Numbered from the stretch's first letter, positions 26,155 through 35,514 are shown. The stretch: DNA of 64,000 nucleotides from Methylobacterium dankookense (GCF_902141855.1 NZ_CABFVH010000019.1:43025-107024), one strand, 5' to 3'. Numbers and translations: made by a program. The notes: a model not told the origin generated them from the sequence alone.

Positions 26155-26885
26155 GCCCGTTCCTCCGCCGCGCGGGCCTTCCCGCGCTCGCCGTCTTCCT
26201 GATGGTCGGGCCGGCCGCCGCCCAGAGCGTCACCGTCGATCTCGGCGCGGGCGGCGTCACCGAGCGGGCGCTCCAGCTCGTCGCGCTGATCACGGTGCTG
26301 GCGCTCGCGCCCTCCGTGCTTGTGATGGCCACCGCCTTCACCCGCATCGTCGTGGTGCTCTCGATCCTGCGCTCGGCGCTCGGCACCCAGACCGCGCCGC
26401 CCACCGCGGTGATCATCAGCCTCGCCCTGTTCCTGACGGCCTTCGTGATGGCGCCGACCGGCCGCGAGGCCTACCGCGCCGGCATCGAGCCGCTGGTCGC
26501 CGGGCAGATCAGCCAGACCCAGGCCTTCGACCGCGCCTCGGCCCCGTTCAAGACCTTCATGCTGAAGAACGTGCGCGAGAAGGACCTGAAGCTCTTCATC
26601 GACATGGCCCGGATCTCGGTGCCGCAGGGGCCGGAGCAGCTCGGCCTGGAGATCGTCACCCCCGCCTTCATGATCTCCGAGCTGCGGCGGGCCTTCGAGA
26701 TCGGCTTCCTGCTGTTCATCCCCTTCCTGATCATCGACCTCGTCGTCGCCTCGGTGCTGATGGCGGTGGGCATGATGATGGTGCCGCCGGCCTCGGTGGC
26801 GCTGCCCTTCAAGCTGATCTTCTTCGTGCTGGTGGATGGCTGGGGGCTCGTCGCCGGCTCGCTGGTGCAGAGTTACGGCGGGTGA
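26151..26885 (+). CDS. fliP: Flagellar type III export gate protein FliP
   Basis: A 244-residue export-gate subunit. It has a cleavable-looking signal peptide ending PAAAQS, then TM helices around ITVLALAPSVLVMATAF, LALFLTAFVMAP, and a C-terminal pair containing FIPFLIIDLVVASVLMAVGM and MMVPPASVALPFKL, all classic FliP. The GTG start overlaps the hpnL stop (GTGA). It is ~3.5 kb from the other flagellar genes, separated by a capsule gene and two non-flagellar genes. Confidence 0.93.
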   Translation: MSPFLRRAGLPALAVFLMVGPAAAQSVTVDLGAGGVTERALQLVALITVLALAPSVLVMATAFTRIVVVLSILRSALGTQTAPPTAVIISLALFLTAFVMAPTGREAYRAGIEPLVAGQISQTQAFDRASAPFKTFMLKNVREKDLKLFIDMARISVPQGPEQLGLEIVTPAFMISELRRAFEIGFLLFIPFLIIDLVVASVLMAVGMMMVPPASVALPFKLIFFVLVDGWGLVAGSLVQSYGG

Positions 26886-26938
26886 CACATGCCGGGAAAC
26901 CGCCTCGCCTCCCCGTCCCGATCGTGTAAGACGGCGCC

Positions 26939-28222
26939 ATGACCACGCATTCTCCCCGCGACGCAAAGGGCCGGCCCCGGGTCGCCGTCACCGGAATCGG
27001 TCTCGTCACCTCGCTGGGCCGGGGCCAGGACGAGAACTGGGCGGCGCTCACCGCCGGCCGCTCGGGCATCCACGCGATCCGGCGCTTCCCCACCGACGGC
27101 CTGCGCACCCGCATCGCCGGCACCGTCGACTTCCTCGACACCGATCCGCTGGTGGCACCCCTCCTCTCCGAGCGCTTCGCGGCGATCGCCGCCGAGGAGG
27201 CGGTGGGCCAGGCCGGGATCGGTGCGGTGGGCGACTTCCCCGGCGCCCTGTTCATCGCCGTGCCCCCGGTCGAGATGGAATGGCCGCAGCGGCAGGCGCT
27301 CGCCGAGGCCGCGGCGAGCCAGGGCGAGATCGGCTACGGCGACCTGCAGCGGGCGGCCGCGAGCCGGGCCTTCGACGGCTGGCACGACCTCTTCATCTTC
27401 GGCACCGTGGCCGAGCGCATCGCCGAGCGCTTCGGCACCAAGGGCTCGCCGATCTCCCTGTCGACCGCCTGCTCGTCGGGGGCGACCGCGATCCAGCTCG
27501 GCGTCGAGGCGATCCGCCGCGGCGAGATGACGGCCGCGCTCTGCATCGGCACGGACGGCTCGGTGAACCCGGAATCGCTGATCCGCTTCTCGCTGCTCTC
27601 CGCGCTCTCAACCCAGAACGACCCGCCGGAGGGCGCCTCGAAGCCCTTCTCGAAGAACCGCGACGGCTTCGTCATGGGCGAGGGCGCCGCCGCCCTGATT
27701 CTGGAGGACGAGGCCGCCGCCAAGGCGCGCGGCGCGACGATCCTCGGCTACGTGCTCGGCTGCGGCGAGAAGGGCGACGGCTTCCACCGCACCCGCTCCA
27801 GCCCGGACGGGGCGCCGATCGTCGCGGCGATCCGGGCGAGCCTGGAGGATGCCGGGCTCGGGCCCGAATCGATCGACACGGTCAACGCCCACGGCACCTC
27901 GACGCCGGAGAACGACAGGATGGAGGCGGCGGGCCTCGCCGCCGTGTTCGGCGAGCGCGTCGGCGGCATCCCGGTCACCTCGAACAAGTCGATGATCGGC
28001 CACACGCTCACCGCGGCCGGGGCCATCGAGGCCGCCGTCTCGCTGCTCACCATCCGGCACGGGCGCATCCCGCCGACCATCAACTACGCGATCCCCGATC
28101 CGGCGCTCCCCCTCGACATCGTCGCCGAGGCCCGCGACGTGCCGGTCGCGCGCGTGCTCTCGAACTCCTTCGGATTCGGCGGCCAGAACACCTGCCTCGT
28201 CCTCGGGGCCGAGCCGGCATGA
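26939..28222 (+). CDS. Beta-ketoacyl-ACP synthase, lipid A very-long-chain type
   Basis: A 427-residue condensing enzyme. The triad is Cys178 (STACSSGA), His318 (NAHGTSTPEND) and His355 (SMIGHTLTAAGA), with Lys350. The N-terminus (SLGRGQDENW, IRRFPTDGLRTRIAGTVDF) and PPVEMEWPQR resemble the FabF1-XL branch that elongates the 28-carbon acyl chain of rhizobial lipid A. Its stop overlaps the ATG of the next gene. The gene set with adh and lpxXL supports that role; a general FabF cannot be excluded. Confidence 0.83.
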   Translation: MTTHSPRDAKGRPRVAVTGIGLVTSLGRGQDENWAALTAGRSGIHAIRRFPTDGLRTRIAGTVDFLDTDPLVAPLLSERFAAIAAEEAVGQAGIGAVGDFPGALFIAVPPVEMEWPQRQALAEAAASQGEIGYGDLQRAAASRAFDGWHDLFIFGTVAERIAERFGTKGSPISLSTACSSGATAIQLGVEAIRRGEMTAALCIGTDGSVNPESLIRFSLLSALSTQNDPPEGASKPFSKNRDGFVMGEGAAALILEDEAAAKARGATILGYVLGCGEKGDGFHRTRSSPDGAPIVAAIRASLEDAGLGPESIDTVNAHGTSTPENDRMEAAGLAAVFGERVGGIPVTSNKSMIGHTLTAAGAIEAAVSLLTIRHGRIPPTINYAIPDPALPLDIVAEARDVPVARVLSNSFGFGGQNTCLVLGAEPA

Positions 28223-28974
28223 GCACGGACATGCGCGCCGGCGAACAGCGCCGCGTCCTCGTCACCGGGGGCGCCGGGGGCCTGGGCTCGGCGATCGTGC
28301 GGGCGCTCTCCGCCTCGGGGTTTGCCGTCGACTTCACCTACCGCGCCTCCGCCGCGGAGGCCGAGGCACTCGCCGCCGAGCTCGGGGCCACCGCCCTGCC
28401 CCTCGACCTCGCCGACCGGACCGCCCTCGACGCCTTCTGCGGGACGGCCGAGGAGCGCGGCTATTACGGCCTCGTCCACAATGCAGGCCAGTCGGCGGAC
28501 GCCCTCGCGCTGATGCTCGATCAGGACCGGCTCGAGGCGGCGATGCAGGTCAATTTCTACGCGCTGACCCGGCTGGCCAAGGCGCTGACCCGCGGCATGA
28601 TCCGGGCGCGCGCCGGCCGCATCGTGGCGATCGGCTCGGTGGCGGCGCTCCGGGCGAATGCGGGCAACGCGGCCTATGCCGCGACGAAGGGCGCGCTGAT
28701 CGCCTATTGCCGGACGCTCGCCATCGAGTCGGCCAAGCGCGGCGTCACCGTCAACGTGATCGCGCCGGGCTTCATCGATACGCGGATGATGGCGCCCTAT
28801 GCCGCCCACCGCGCCGGCATGGAGCGCCAGATCCCGGCCGGCCGCTTCGCCGACCCGGCGGAGGTGGCCGCGCTCGCCCGCTTCCTGATGGAGGATGCGG
28901 CCGGCTACATCACCGGCGCGGTCCTGCCCGTGGATGGCGGCCTGACCGCGATGATGGGCGTGCACCGCGCCTGA
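28219..28974 (+). CDS. fabG: 3-oxoacyl-ACP reductase (SDR family)
   Basis: A 251-residue short-chain dehydrogenase. The Rossmann motif TGGAGGLGSA starts at residue 16, NAG at 88-90, and the catalytic Ser140, Tyr153 and Lys157 (YAATK) are in place. It would reduce the 3-oxoacyl-ACP formed by the ketoacyl synthase whose stop it overlaps (ATGA). A dedicated FabG inside this cluster is notable because I recall the rhizobial cluster carrying two synthases instead. Confidence 0.82.
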   Translation: MSTDMRAGEQRRVLVTGGAGGLGSAIVRALSASGFAVDFTYRASAAEAEALAAELGATALPLDLADRTALDAFCGTAEERGYYGLVHNAGQSADALALMLDQDRLEAAMQVNFYALTRLAKALTRGMIRARAGRIVAIGSVAALRANAGNAAYAATKGALIAYCRTLAIESAKRGVTVNVIAPGFIDTRMMAPYAAHRAGMERQIPAGRFADPAEVAALARFLMEDAAGYITGAVLPVDGGLTAMMGVHRA

Positions 28975-28982
28975 GATCCGCG

Positions 28983-29252
28983 ATGCGCCCGCTACCCCTC
29001 CTCGCCCTGCTCCTCCTCGCCGCCCCCGCCGCGGCCGAGCCGCAGAGCTACCGCCTCGACGGCCTGCCCCGCGGGGAGAGCCTGAGCATCCGCGCCGAGC
29101 CCGATCCGTCCGCCGAGGTGGTCGGCGAGATCCGGGCCCGGGCCCTGGTCTTCGGCTGCACCAACGACACGCCGAGCCGCACCACATGGTGCCGCGTCAA
29201 GGTCGGCCCGACACTCGGCTGGGCCCGCCGGCGCTACCTCGCGCCCGAATAG
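28983..29252 (+). CDS. Small periplasmic SH3-like protein
   Basis: An 89-residue product with signal peptide MRPLPLLALLLLAAPAAA and a ~65-residue mature domain resembling bacterial SH3: SLSIRAEPDPSAEVVGEIRA ends in a WCRVKV...GWARRRYL strand pattern. Two Cys (59, 70) may pair. It begins eight bases after fabG and 36 bp before the MDR gene, so it is probably co-transcribed. Bacterial SH3 domains often bind peptidoglycan; the role in a lipid A cluster is unknown. Confidence 0.65.
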   Translation: MRPLPLLALLLLAAPAAAEPQSYRLDGLPRGESLSIRAEPDPSAEVVGEIRARALVFGCTNDTPSRTTWCRVKVGPTLGWARRRYLAPE

Positions 29253-29288
29253 GGCGCCACATCCCGAGGATCATTCCGAGGACTGCCC

Positions 29289-30311
29289 ATGCAAGCCCTG
29301 CAACTCTTCGGCGACCGCGACCTGCGCCTGACGGAGGTCGCCGACGCGTCCGCGCCCGGCCCCGGCGAGGTGCGCGTGCGGATGCGCGCGGTCGGCCTCA
29401 ACTTCATCGACGTCTGGGGCTTCCGCGGCATGGCCTTCGCCAAGCGCCGGCTTCCGCTGACCGTGGGCGCCGAAGGGGCGGGCGAGGTCGCCGCCCTCGG
29501 CGACGGCGTGACCGGACTCGCGGTCGGCGACACCGTCGCCCTCTACGGCGCGAAGACCTGCGGCCATTGCCGTGCCTGCGAGCAGGGCCGCGACAACCTC
29601 TGCGAGGAGGTCGGCGGGGTCTTCGGCTTCCACATCGACGGCTTCGCCAGCGAGTACGTCACGGTGCCGGCCCGCCTCGCGGTCAAGGCGCAGCAGGGGG
29701 TGAGCTTCACCGACGCGGCCTGCGCCGGCATCGCCTTCGGCACGGTGCAGCACATGCTGTTCGACAATGCCCGGCTGGAGCCCGGCGAGAGCATCCTCGT
29801 CCATGCCGGCGGCTCGGGCATCGGCACCAGCGCGATCAAGATGGCCAAGGCGATCGGCTGCACGGTCTACACGACCGTCGGCGACGACGAGAAGGGCGCC
29901 AAGGCCGCCGCGCTCGGCGCCGACCACGTGGTCAACTACCGCGAGGAGCGCTTCGAGGGCGAGGTGCGGCGCCTGACCAAGCGCAAGGGCGTCGACGTAG
30001 TGTTCGAGCATGTCGGGCCCGACACCTGGAACGGCTCGCTCCTCTGCCTGAAGCGCGGCGGGCGCCTCGTCACCTGCGGCTCGACCTCCGGGGTCTCGAC
30101 CACGATGAACCTGATGCAGCTCTTCCAGCAGCAGTACCGCATCACGGGCTCGTTCGGCTGCCGCATCGAGAACATCCGCCAGTCACTCGACAAGATGGCC
30201 GCCGGGCTCACCCCGGTGATCGACACGGTCTATCCGCTCGGGGACTTCGCAGCCGGCCTGGAGCGGCTCGAATCGCGCAAGGTCTTCGGCAAGATCCTCG
30301 TGACGCTCTGA
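29289..30311 (+). CDS. MDR-family zinc-binding dehydrogenase (AdhXL-like)
   Basis: A 340-residue medium-chain dehydrogenase/reductase. The four structural-zinc cysteines are there (Cys91, 94, 97, 105 in CGHCRACEQGRDNLC), and HAGGSGIGTSAIK binds NAD(P)H. The catalytic zinc ligands are missing: GLNFIDV replaces the usual Cys motif and GAEGAG the usual GHE. It may thus act as a zinc-independent reductase. A gene of this kind lies between the ketoacyl synthases and lpxXL in rhizobia and is thought to help finish the very-long acyl chain; here it has the same neighbours. Confidence 0.78.
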   Translation: MQALQLFGDRDLRLTEVADASAPGPGEVRVRMRAVGLNFIDVWGFRGMAFAKRRLPLTVGAEGAGEVAALGDGVTGLAVGDTVALYGAKTCGHCRACEQGRDNLCEEVGGVFGFHIDGFASEYVTVPARLAVKAQQGVSFTDAACAGIAFGTVQHMLFDNARLEPGESILVHAGGSGIGTSAIKMAKAIGCTVYTTVGDDEKGAKAAALGADHVVNYREERFEGEVRRLTKRKGVDVVFEHVGPDTWNGSLLCLKRGGRLVTCGSTSGVSTTMNLMQLFQQQYRITGSFGCRIENIRQSLDKMAAGLTPVIDTVYPLGDFAAGLERLESRKVFGKILVTL

Positions 30312-30488
30312 TCCTTTCCCTCCTGACGCGAAGGTGATCTAAGGCGATTTGCGGCGGCCCGGCCCGCCGCGGCTCCGCGTCCGGGCGGTTGGGGGCATCC
30401 GTCGGACGCGTCGACTTGGCCGCTGGGGCCCGGTCGGTGCAGCCTGTACAAGCTTCGCCGTGGGCGCCGAGTCGCCCGGAGTCTCCGC

Positions 30489-31508
30489 GTGCTGCGTCTT
30501 GCCCTCGTCCTGAAGCGCTCGTTCCCGCGTCTGGCGGGCTACGCCATGCTGCCGCTGATCGGCGCGCTGTTCCATCTCGCGCGCCGGCTCGGCCCCGAGC
30601 GGGCGGCCGATCTCGGCGGCGCGCTCCTGCGCGGACTCGGGCCCTACCTGCCCGTGCACCGGACCCTGATGGCGAATCTGCGCGCCGCCTTCCCCGAGCG
30701 CGGGCCGGCCGAGCTGCGGGAGATCGCCCTGGCCGCCTGGGACAATCTCGGGCGCACGGGCGCCGAATACGCCCATCTCGACACCCTGTTCGACTACGAT
30801 CCGGACGTTCCCGAGACGCAGCGCATGGAGGTGGTCGGCCTTGAGCACTTCTACGCCCTGCGCGACGACGGCCGGCCGGGCCTGATCTTCTCGGCCCATC
30901 TCGGCAATTGGGAATTGCCGGCCATCGCCGCGGCGAAGTTCGGGCTGGAGGCCACCGCCGTCTACCGGGCGCCGAACAACCCGGCCGCGGCCAAGCTCGT
31001 CCGGACGGTGCGGCGCAAGACCATGGGCGGGCTCGCCGCCTCCGGGCCCGGCGCCGTCTTCGCCATGCAGGGCGTGGTGGAGCGCGGCGGCCATCTCGGC
31101 CAGCTCATCGACCAGCACTTCACCCGCGGCGTCGTGGTGCAGTTCTTCGGGCAGCCCTGCCTCGCCAACCCGCTGCTCGCCAAGCTCGCCCGCCATCACG
31201 AATGCCCGGTCCACGGGGCGCGGGTGGTGCGCCTCGGGAACGGGCGCTTCCGCCTGGAGCTGACCCCGCCCCTCGACCTGCCGCGCGACGCGGAGGGCCG
31301 GATCGACGTGGCCGGCGCCATGCAGACGATGACCGCTGTGGTCGAGTCCTGGATCCGCGAGGAGCCCGGCCAGTGGCTCTGGATGCATCGCCGCTGGCGC
31401 CCGGCCATGCTGCCCCGTTCCGCGGCCCCGCCGGAGACCGGCGCCGGGGTGCCGTCCGGCGGGTCCGGCCGCTCTCAAGCCAACGTGATTTCCCAAGACC
31501 GGGCCTGA
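30489..31508 (+). CDS. lpxXL: Lipid A acyltransferase, LpxXL type
   Basis: A 339-residue LpxL/HtrB-family membrane acyltransferase. The HX4E catalytic motif is HLGNWE with His137 and Glu142; NLRAAFP at ~63-69 and GQWLWMHRRWRP near the C-terminus are family features. Neighbours suggest transfer of a very-long-chain acyl group from an AcpXL-type carrier to lipid A at the inner membrane. The start is GTG; a ~25-residue C-terminal tail is Ser/Gly-rich. acpXL is not in the window. Confidence 0.78.
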   Translation: MLRLALVLKRSFPRLAGYAMLPLIGALFHLARRLGPERAADLGGALLRGLGPYLPVHRTLMANLRAAFPERGPAELREIALAAWDNLGRTGAEYAHLDTLFDYDPDVPETQRMEVVGLEHFYALRDDGRPGLIFSAHLGNWELPAIAAAKFGLEATAVYRAPNNPAAAKLVRTVRRKTMGGLAASGPGAVFAMQGVVERGGHLGQLIDQHFTRGVVVQFFGQPCLANPLLAKLARHHECPVHGARVVRLGNGRFRLELTPPLDLPRDAEGRIDVAGAMQTMTAVVESWIREEPGQWLWMHRRWRPAMLPRSAAPPETGAGVPSGGSGRSQANVISQDRA

Positions 31509-31522
31509 GGCGCTGTGATGCG

Positions 31523-32272
31523 ATGATGCTGCCGGTTCCCCGATACGCCGCCCTCGCGGGTGCGACCGCGCTTGTCCTCGCGGGGCTCTCCGCGCGGCCT
31601 GCCGCGGCCGAGCCCCTCAAGGCGGTGGTCGAGCTGTTCACCAGCCAGGGCTGCGTCGCCTGCCGCTCCGCCGATCCGGTGATCAGCGACCTCGCGGCCC
31701 GGCCCGGAATCCTCGCTCTGACCCTGCCGGTGACCTATTGGGACTATCTCGGCTGGAAGGACACCCTGGCGCTGCGCCCCTTCACCGAGCGCCAGCACGC
31801 CTATGCGGGCCTGAGCGGCGTGCGACAGGTCTTCACGCCCCAGGCGGTGGTGAATGGCGGCGCCTCCGCGATCGGCTCGGACCGCGACCGTCTCGACCGC
31901 ATCCTGAGCGAGGCCGGCAGCCAGGGCGGCCTGCCGGTGCCGGTGCGCGGCGAGGAGCGCGGCGACCGCATCCTGATCGATGTCGGGACCTCCGTCGCGC
32001 CGGCCAAGGCCGATGTCTGGCTGATCCCGATCCTGCGGCGCCGCCCGGTCTCGATCGAGCGCGGCGAGAGCCGGGGCCGGGTCGTCACCTACGTCAACGT
32101 GGCGCGCAGCCTGCAGCGCCTCGGCACCTGGACCGGCCAGCCCGTGCATATCGAGGTGCCGCGCGCCTCGGTGCGGATCGCCGACGCCGATGCCTGGGTG
32201 GTGGTGCTGCAGGGGGCGAGCAACGGCAAGCCCGGCCGCATCTGGGGTGCCGCCAAGGGCCCCGGTCTCTAG
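31523..32272 (+). CDS. DUF1223 thioredoxin-like secreted protein
   Basis: A 249-residue protein with signal peptide ending RPAAAE and the DUF1223 motif VVELFTSQGCVACRSAD, holding a CxxC at Cys44/Cys47 as in thioredoxin folds. VTYWDYLGWKDTLA and FTPQAVVNG are family hallmarks. Probably periplasmic with a redox role; exact function unknown in the family. It begins 14 bases after the lpxXL stop, so is likely in the same operon, and is followed by a family A palindromic element. Confidence 0.82.
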   Translation: MMLPVPRYAALAGATALVLAGLSARPAAAEPLKAVVELFTSQGCVACRSADPVISDLAARPGILALTLPVTYWDYLGWKDTLALRPFTERQHAYAGLSGVRQVFTPQAVVNGGASAIGSDRDRLDRILSEAGSQGGLPVPVRGEERGDRILIDVGTSVAPAKADVWLIPILRRRPVSIERGESRGRVVTYVNVARSLQRLGTWTGQPVHIEVPRASVRIADADAWVVVLQGASNGKPGRIWGAAKGPGL

Positions 32273-32281
32273 ATATCGGGA

Positions 32282-32383
32282 TCCCAAAGGGATCATCCCT
32301 TTGGCGGGGTGTCGGGGCGGAGGCCTGACGTGGTTTCCCAGGGCTCCGCCCTGGACCCGCGAGAGAGGTGACCCCTCTCGACT
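32282..32383. repeat. Palindromic intergenic element, family A, full copy
   Basis: Block 1 is a palindrome with CCAAAGGGAT and ATCCCTTTGG arms (32284-32304). Next come CGGGGTGTCGGGGCGG, a GGGCTCCGCCCTGG hairpin, and a second palindrome with GAGAG / CTCTC arms. The same order occurs, reversed, at 46939-47040. It lies between convergent DUF1223 and tatC. Confidence 0.75.
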
Positions 32384-32392
32384 CCCGCAACC

Positions 32393-33193
32393 TTATGGGT
32401 CGAGCCCTTCCGCGACCCGCCGCGCGGCGCGCAGCTTCTCGACGCGCGCCACCGAGAAGACCGAGGCCTCGTAGAGGAGGAGCATCGGGATCGCCAGGGA
32501 GAGCTGCGAGATCACGTCGGGCGGGGTGAGCACCGCGGCGGCGACGAAGACCAGCACGATGGCATAGCGGCGCTTCTCGCGCAGGAAGGCCGCATCAATG
32601 ATCCCGACCTGGCCGAGCAGCGTCAGGATCACCGGAAGCTGGAAGGCGATGCCGAAGGCGAAGATCAGCGTCATGATCAGCGAGAGATACTCGTCGACCT
32701 TCGGCAGCAGCGCGATGGTCGGCTCGCCGGCGACGCCCACCTGCTGCAGCGAGACCGAAAACTGGATCAGGAGTGGCATCGCCAGGAAGAACACCACCAG
32801 CGCGCCGAGTATGAAGAAGATCGGCGTGGCGACGAGGTAGGGCAGGAAGGCCTTGCGCTCGTTGCGGTAGAGGCCCGGGGCCACGAAGGCGTAGATCTGG
32901 GTCGCGACGATCGGGAAGGACAGGAAGGCCGCCCCGAAGACGCTGAGCTTGATGTTGGTGAAGACCTGCTCGAGGAAGTGCGTGGCGATGAGCTTCGCGT
33001 TCTCCGCGCCGACCACCGAGACGTAGGGGTGCACGAGCACGTTGTAGATCTGGCGCGAGAAGAAGAAGCACCCGAAGAACATCAGCACGAAGGCGGCGAG
33101 CGACTTGATCAGCCGCGCGCGCAGCTCGATCAGGTGCTCGATGAGGGGCGCCCGCGAGGACTCGATATCCGCCTCGTCCCGCTCGTCGATCAT
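32393..33193 (-). CDS. tatC: Sec-independent translocase TatC
   Basis: A 266-residue inner-membrane receptor for twin-arginine signal peptides. It has about six TM segments. The N-terminal motif [13 protein letters not shown] and the [12 protein letters not shown] / LTPPDVISQ regions are diagnostic. Its ATG overlaps the tatB stop by four bases. Partner genes tatB and tatA precede it. A candidate Tat substrate-like signal (SRRGLLAG) is seen in the ABC binding protein at 46.3 kb. Confidence 0.96.
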   Translation of the reverse strand: MIDERDEADIESSRAPLIEHLIELRARLIKSLAAFVLMFFGCFFFSRQIYNVLVHPYVSVVGAENAKLIATHFLEQVFTNIKLSVFGAAFLSFPIVATQIYAFVAPGLYRNERKAFLPYLVATPIFFILGALVVFFLAMPLLIQFSVSLQQVGVAGEPTIALLPKVDEYLSLIMTLIFAFGIAFQLPVILTLLGQVGIIDAAFLREKRRYAIVLVFVAAAVLTPPDVISQLSLAIPMLLLYEASVFSVARVEKLRAARRVAEGLDP

Positions 33194-33723
33194 CGGCCGG
33201 TCGTCCCGGGCTTCGCCTCGCCGGCCGGGGCCGCGGGGGCAGGATTGGAGGGCGCGGGCGGCGGCTCGGGCGTGCCGAAGGGGTCGTCGGCCGAGCCCGG
33301 GACGGGCGGCGCGGCCTCCACCTCCGTGGGCCTCGGCACGTCGTAGCTGCCGCGCGGCTGGATCGCTTCCGCCGGATGCGGCGCGGCCTCGGCCGGGGCG
33401 TCCGGAGCCGGCCGGTGGTGGTCCTTTTCCGGGCGTCCCTCGACGGCGCCCTTCAACTCGTCGCGGATGGTCTGGACCGGGTTGAAGCCCGAGCTGGTCT
33501 TGCGCACGGTGTCGCGGATGCCGTCGAACTCGCGCCGCGCCTCGTCGAGCTCAGCCTCGCGGATCGCCTCGTTGAACTGCGCCTGGAACTCGCCGGCCAT
33601 GCGGCGCAGCTTGCCCGTGACCTGCCCGACGGTGCGCAGCGCCTTCGGCAGGTCCTTCGGCCCGATGACGATGAGGGCGACGCCGCCGATCAGCATCACC
33701 TCGCCCCAACTCATGTCAAACAT
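33190..33723 (-). CDS. tatB: Sec-independent translocase TatB
   Basis: A 177-residue protein. The N-terminal [21 protein letters not shown] and [15 protein letters not shown], then a long amphipathic helix to ~residue 80 ([16 protein letters not shown]), match TatB. The C-terminal ~90 residues are Pro/Ala-rich. With TatC it forms the substrate-binding complex. It lies 108 bp after tatA. Confidence 0.95.
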   Translation of the reverse strand: MFDMSWGEVMLIGGVALIVIGPKDLPKALRTVGQVTGKLRRMAGEFQAQFNEAIREAELDEARREFDGIRDTVRKTSSGFNPVQTIRDELKGAVEGRPEKDHHRPAPDAPAEAAPHPAEAIQPRGSYDVPRPTEVEAAPPVPGSADDPFGTPEPPPAPSNPAPAAPAGEAKPGTTGR

Positions 33724-33831
33724 CGTGCCGACGGTCCCGCTGCTCGGGCATGCCGCGTCCCGGCACGCCCCGGATGGGCCTCAAGCCCCCGGCCTTACAC
33801 CAAGCCGTACCCGGTGGAAGCCCGGATCCGA

Positions 33832-34104
33832 TCAGACCGGCTTGCGCTCGCCGGCCGGCACGTGGCTCGCAGGGACCGCGGTGCCGGGGCTGGTCTCGGC
33901 CGTGTGAGGGATGGTGCGCACCGGCTCGGACGGCGTGACGGGCGTCGCCGTCGGGGCCGGCGCGTCGTCTTCCGCCATGCCCTTCTTGAAGGCTTTGATG
34001 CCCTTGGCCACGTCGCCCATCATGTCGGAGATCTTGCCGCGCCCGAACAGCAGCATCACCACGACGGCGACGATGACCCAGTGCCAGATACTCATGCTGC
34101 CCAT
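33832..34104 (-). CDS. tatA: Sec-independent translocase TatA
   Basis: A 90-residue pore-forming subunit. [22 protein letters not shown] is the TM plus hinge (a second ATG at codon 4), followed by the amphipathic helix [15 protein letters not shown] and a Pro/Thr-rich tail. Longer than many TatA because of this tail. It begins tatABC and lies 147 bp after nagZ; the scpA/scpB pair often found at this point is absent. Confidence 0.95.
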   Translation of the reverse strand: MGSMSIWHWVIVAVVVMLLFGRGKISDMMGDVAKGIKAFKKGMAEDDAPAPTATPVTPSEPVRTIPHTAETSPGTAVPASHVPAGERKPV

Positions 34105-34250
34105 GGCAACCTCTCCCGCGCCGCGCGAGGGGCCTCAGCGCGGCGTCTCGACCCGAGACCGAAATTCGGGCCGAACCTAGGGACAGCGCCCCGCGAACAC
34201 AAGGAGCGGGCGGCCCCGTGACGCGGGATGGTTGCCGGGTGAAATCGGAA

Positions 34251-35258
34251 TCAGGCCGCGGCGGAGAGGGCGGCGGCGAAGCGGGCGCGGGCCTCCGGCA
34301 GGTCGAGCCCCTCGCCGGCACCGGCGAGGCGCGCCAGCGCGGCCTCGGCCCGGCGGGCGGCGGCGCCGGCGAGCAGGGGTGCGCCCTCGGCCGCCCCCCG
34401 CATCTCGGCCATGTCGCCGTTGCAATGCAGGGCCATGTCGATGCCCGCCGCGAAGGAGGCCTCGGCACGGGCCCGGAACGGGCCGGTGAGCGCGTGCATC
34501 GAGAGGTCGTCGGTCATCAGCAGGCCGTCGAAGCCGATCGCGCCGCGGATCACCTGCTCGATCACGATGCGGGACTGCGTCGCCGGGCGCTCCGGGTCGA
34601 GGGCCGTGAAGACCACGTGCGCGCTCATCGCCATGGGCAGGTCGGCGAGCGCGCGGAAGGGCACGAAATCCTGGATCGCGAGGGTCTCGAGATCGGTCTC
34701 GACCACCGGCAGGCCCTTGTGGCTGTCGCAGCCGGCGCGGCCATGGCCGGGGATATGCTTCATCACCGGCAGGACGCCGCCGGCCATCAGCCCCTCGGCG
34801 ACGGCGCGGCCGATCTCGGCCACCGCATTCGGCGTGGTGCCGTAGGCGCGGTCGCCGATGACGTCGTGGGCGCCGGCCACCGGCACGTCGAGGACGGGCG
34901 CGCAATCGACGTTGATGCCGACATCGGCGAGGTCGTGCGCCATCAGCCGGGCGCCGAGGCGGGCGATGGCCGCGGCCGCCCCGTCGAAGCGGGCATAGGC
35001 GCGGCCGGCCGGATAGGCCGGCCAGTGCGGCGGGCCCATGCGCTGGACCCGGCCGCCCTCCTGGTCGATCAGGATCGGCGCATCCGCCCGGCCGACGCAG
35101 TCGCGCAAGGCGTTCGTCAGCGCGCGCACCTCGTCGGGCGTGCCGATGTTGCGCTTGAACAGGATGAAGCCCCAGGGCCGCACGTCGCGGAAGAAGGCGG
35201 CCTCCTCCGGGGTGAGGCTCCGGCCGGCGCAACCGAGGATCAGGGCACGGGAGGACAT
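34251..35258 (-). CDS. nagZ: Beta-N-acetylhexosaminidase NagZ
   Basis: A 335-residue GH3 glycosidase that removes N-acetylglucosamine from peptidoglycan fragments in recycling. KHIPGHGRAGCDSHKGLP (from Lys167) carries the Asp/His pair Asp178/His180; the nucleophile is Asp250 in LLMTDDLSM. LIDQEGGRVQR is also diagnostic. Cytoplasmic, no signal peptide. It sits between the SPOR gene and tatA. Confidence 0.95.
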   Translation of the reverse strand: MSSRALILGCAGRSLTPEEAAFFRDVRPWGFILFKRNIGTPDEVRALTNALRDCVGRADAPILIDQEGGRVQRMGPPHWPAYPAGRAYARFDGAAAAIARLGARLMAHDLADVGINVDCAPVLDVPVAGAHDVIGDRAYGTTPNAVAEIGRAVAEGLMAGGVLPVMKHIPGHGRAGCDSHKGLPVVETDLETLAIQDFVPFRALADLPMAMSAHVVFTALDPERPATQSRIVIEQVIRGAIGFDGLLMTDDLSMHALTGPFRARAEASFAAGIDMALHCNGDMAEMRGAAEGAPLLAGAAARRAEAALARLAGAGEGLDLPEARARFAAALSAAA

Positions 35259-35514
35259 CGGGGCGGCTCGCGCGGTCGGCTCGGGTGGAACGGTGGCGTC
35301 CGGTTCGTGAGGAACCGGAGGATCGGCCTTCGGCAGCGCCTCGGCAAGGCGAAACCGGGGCGGCCTGTGCGCCCGGGCACGGTGGAGGCGCGGGTGTTGC
35401 GCCGCGGACTCGGGAATGAAAGCGTGGCCGTTCGGAGCCGGGCGCGCCCGCAGGCCGGGCCGGCCCGCGGGATCTCTGCCCGCTACGCGATCAGGACTTC
35501 GGTCGGGTCTTCGA

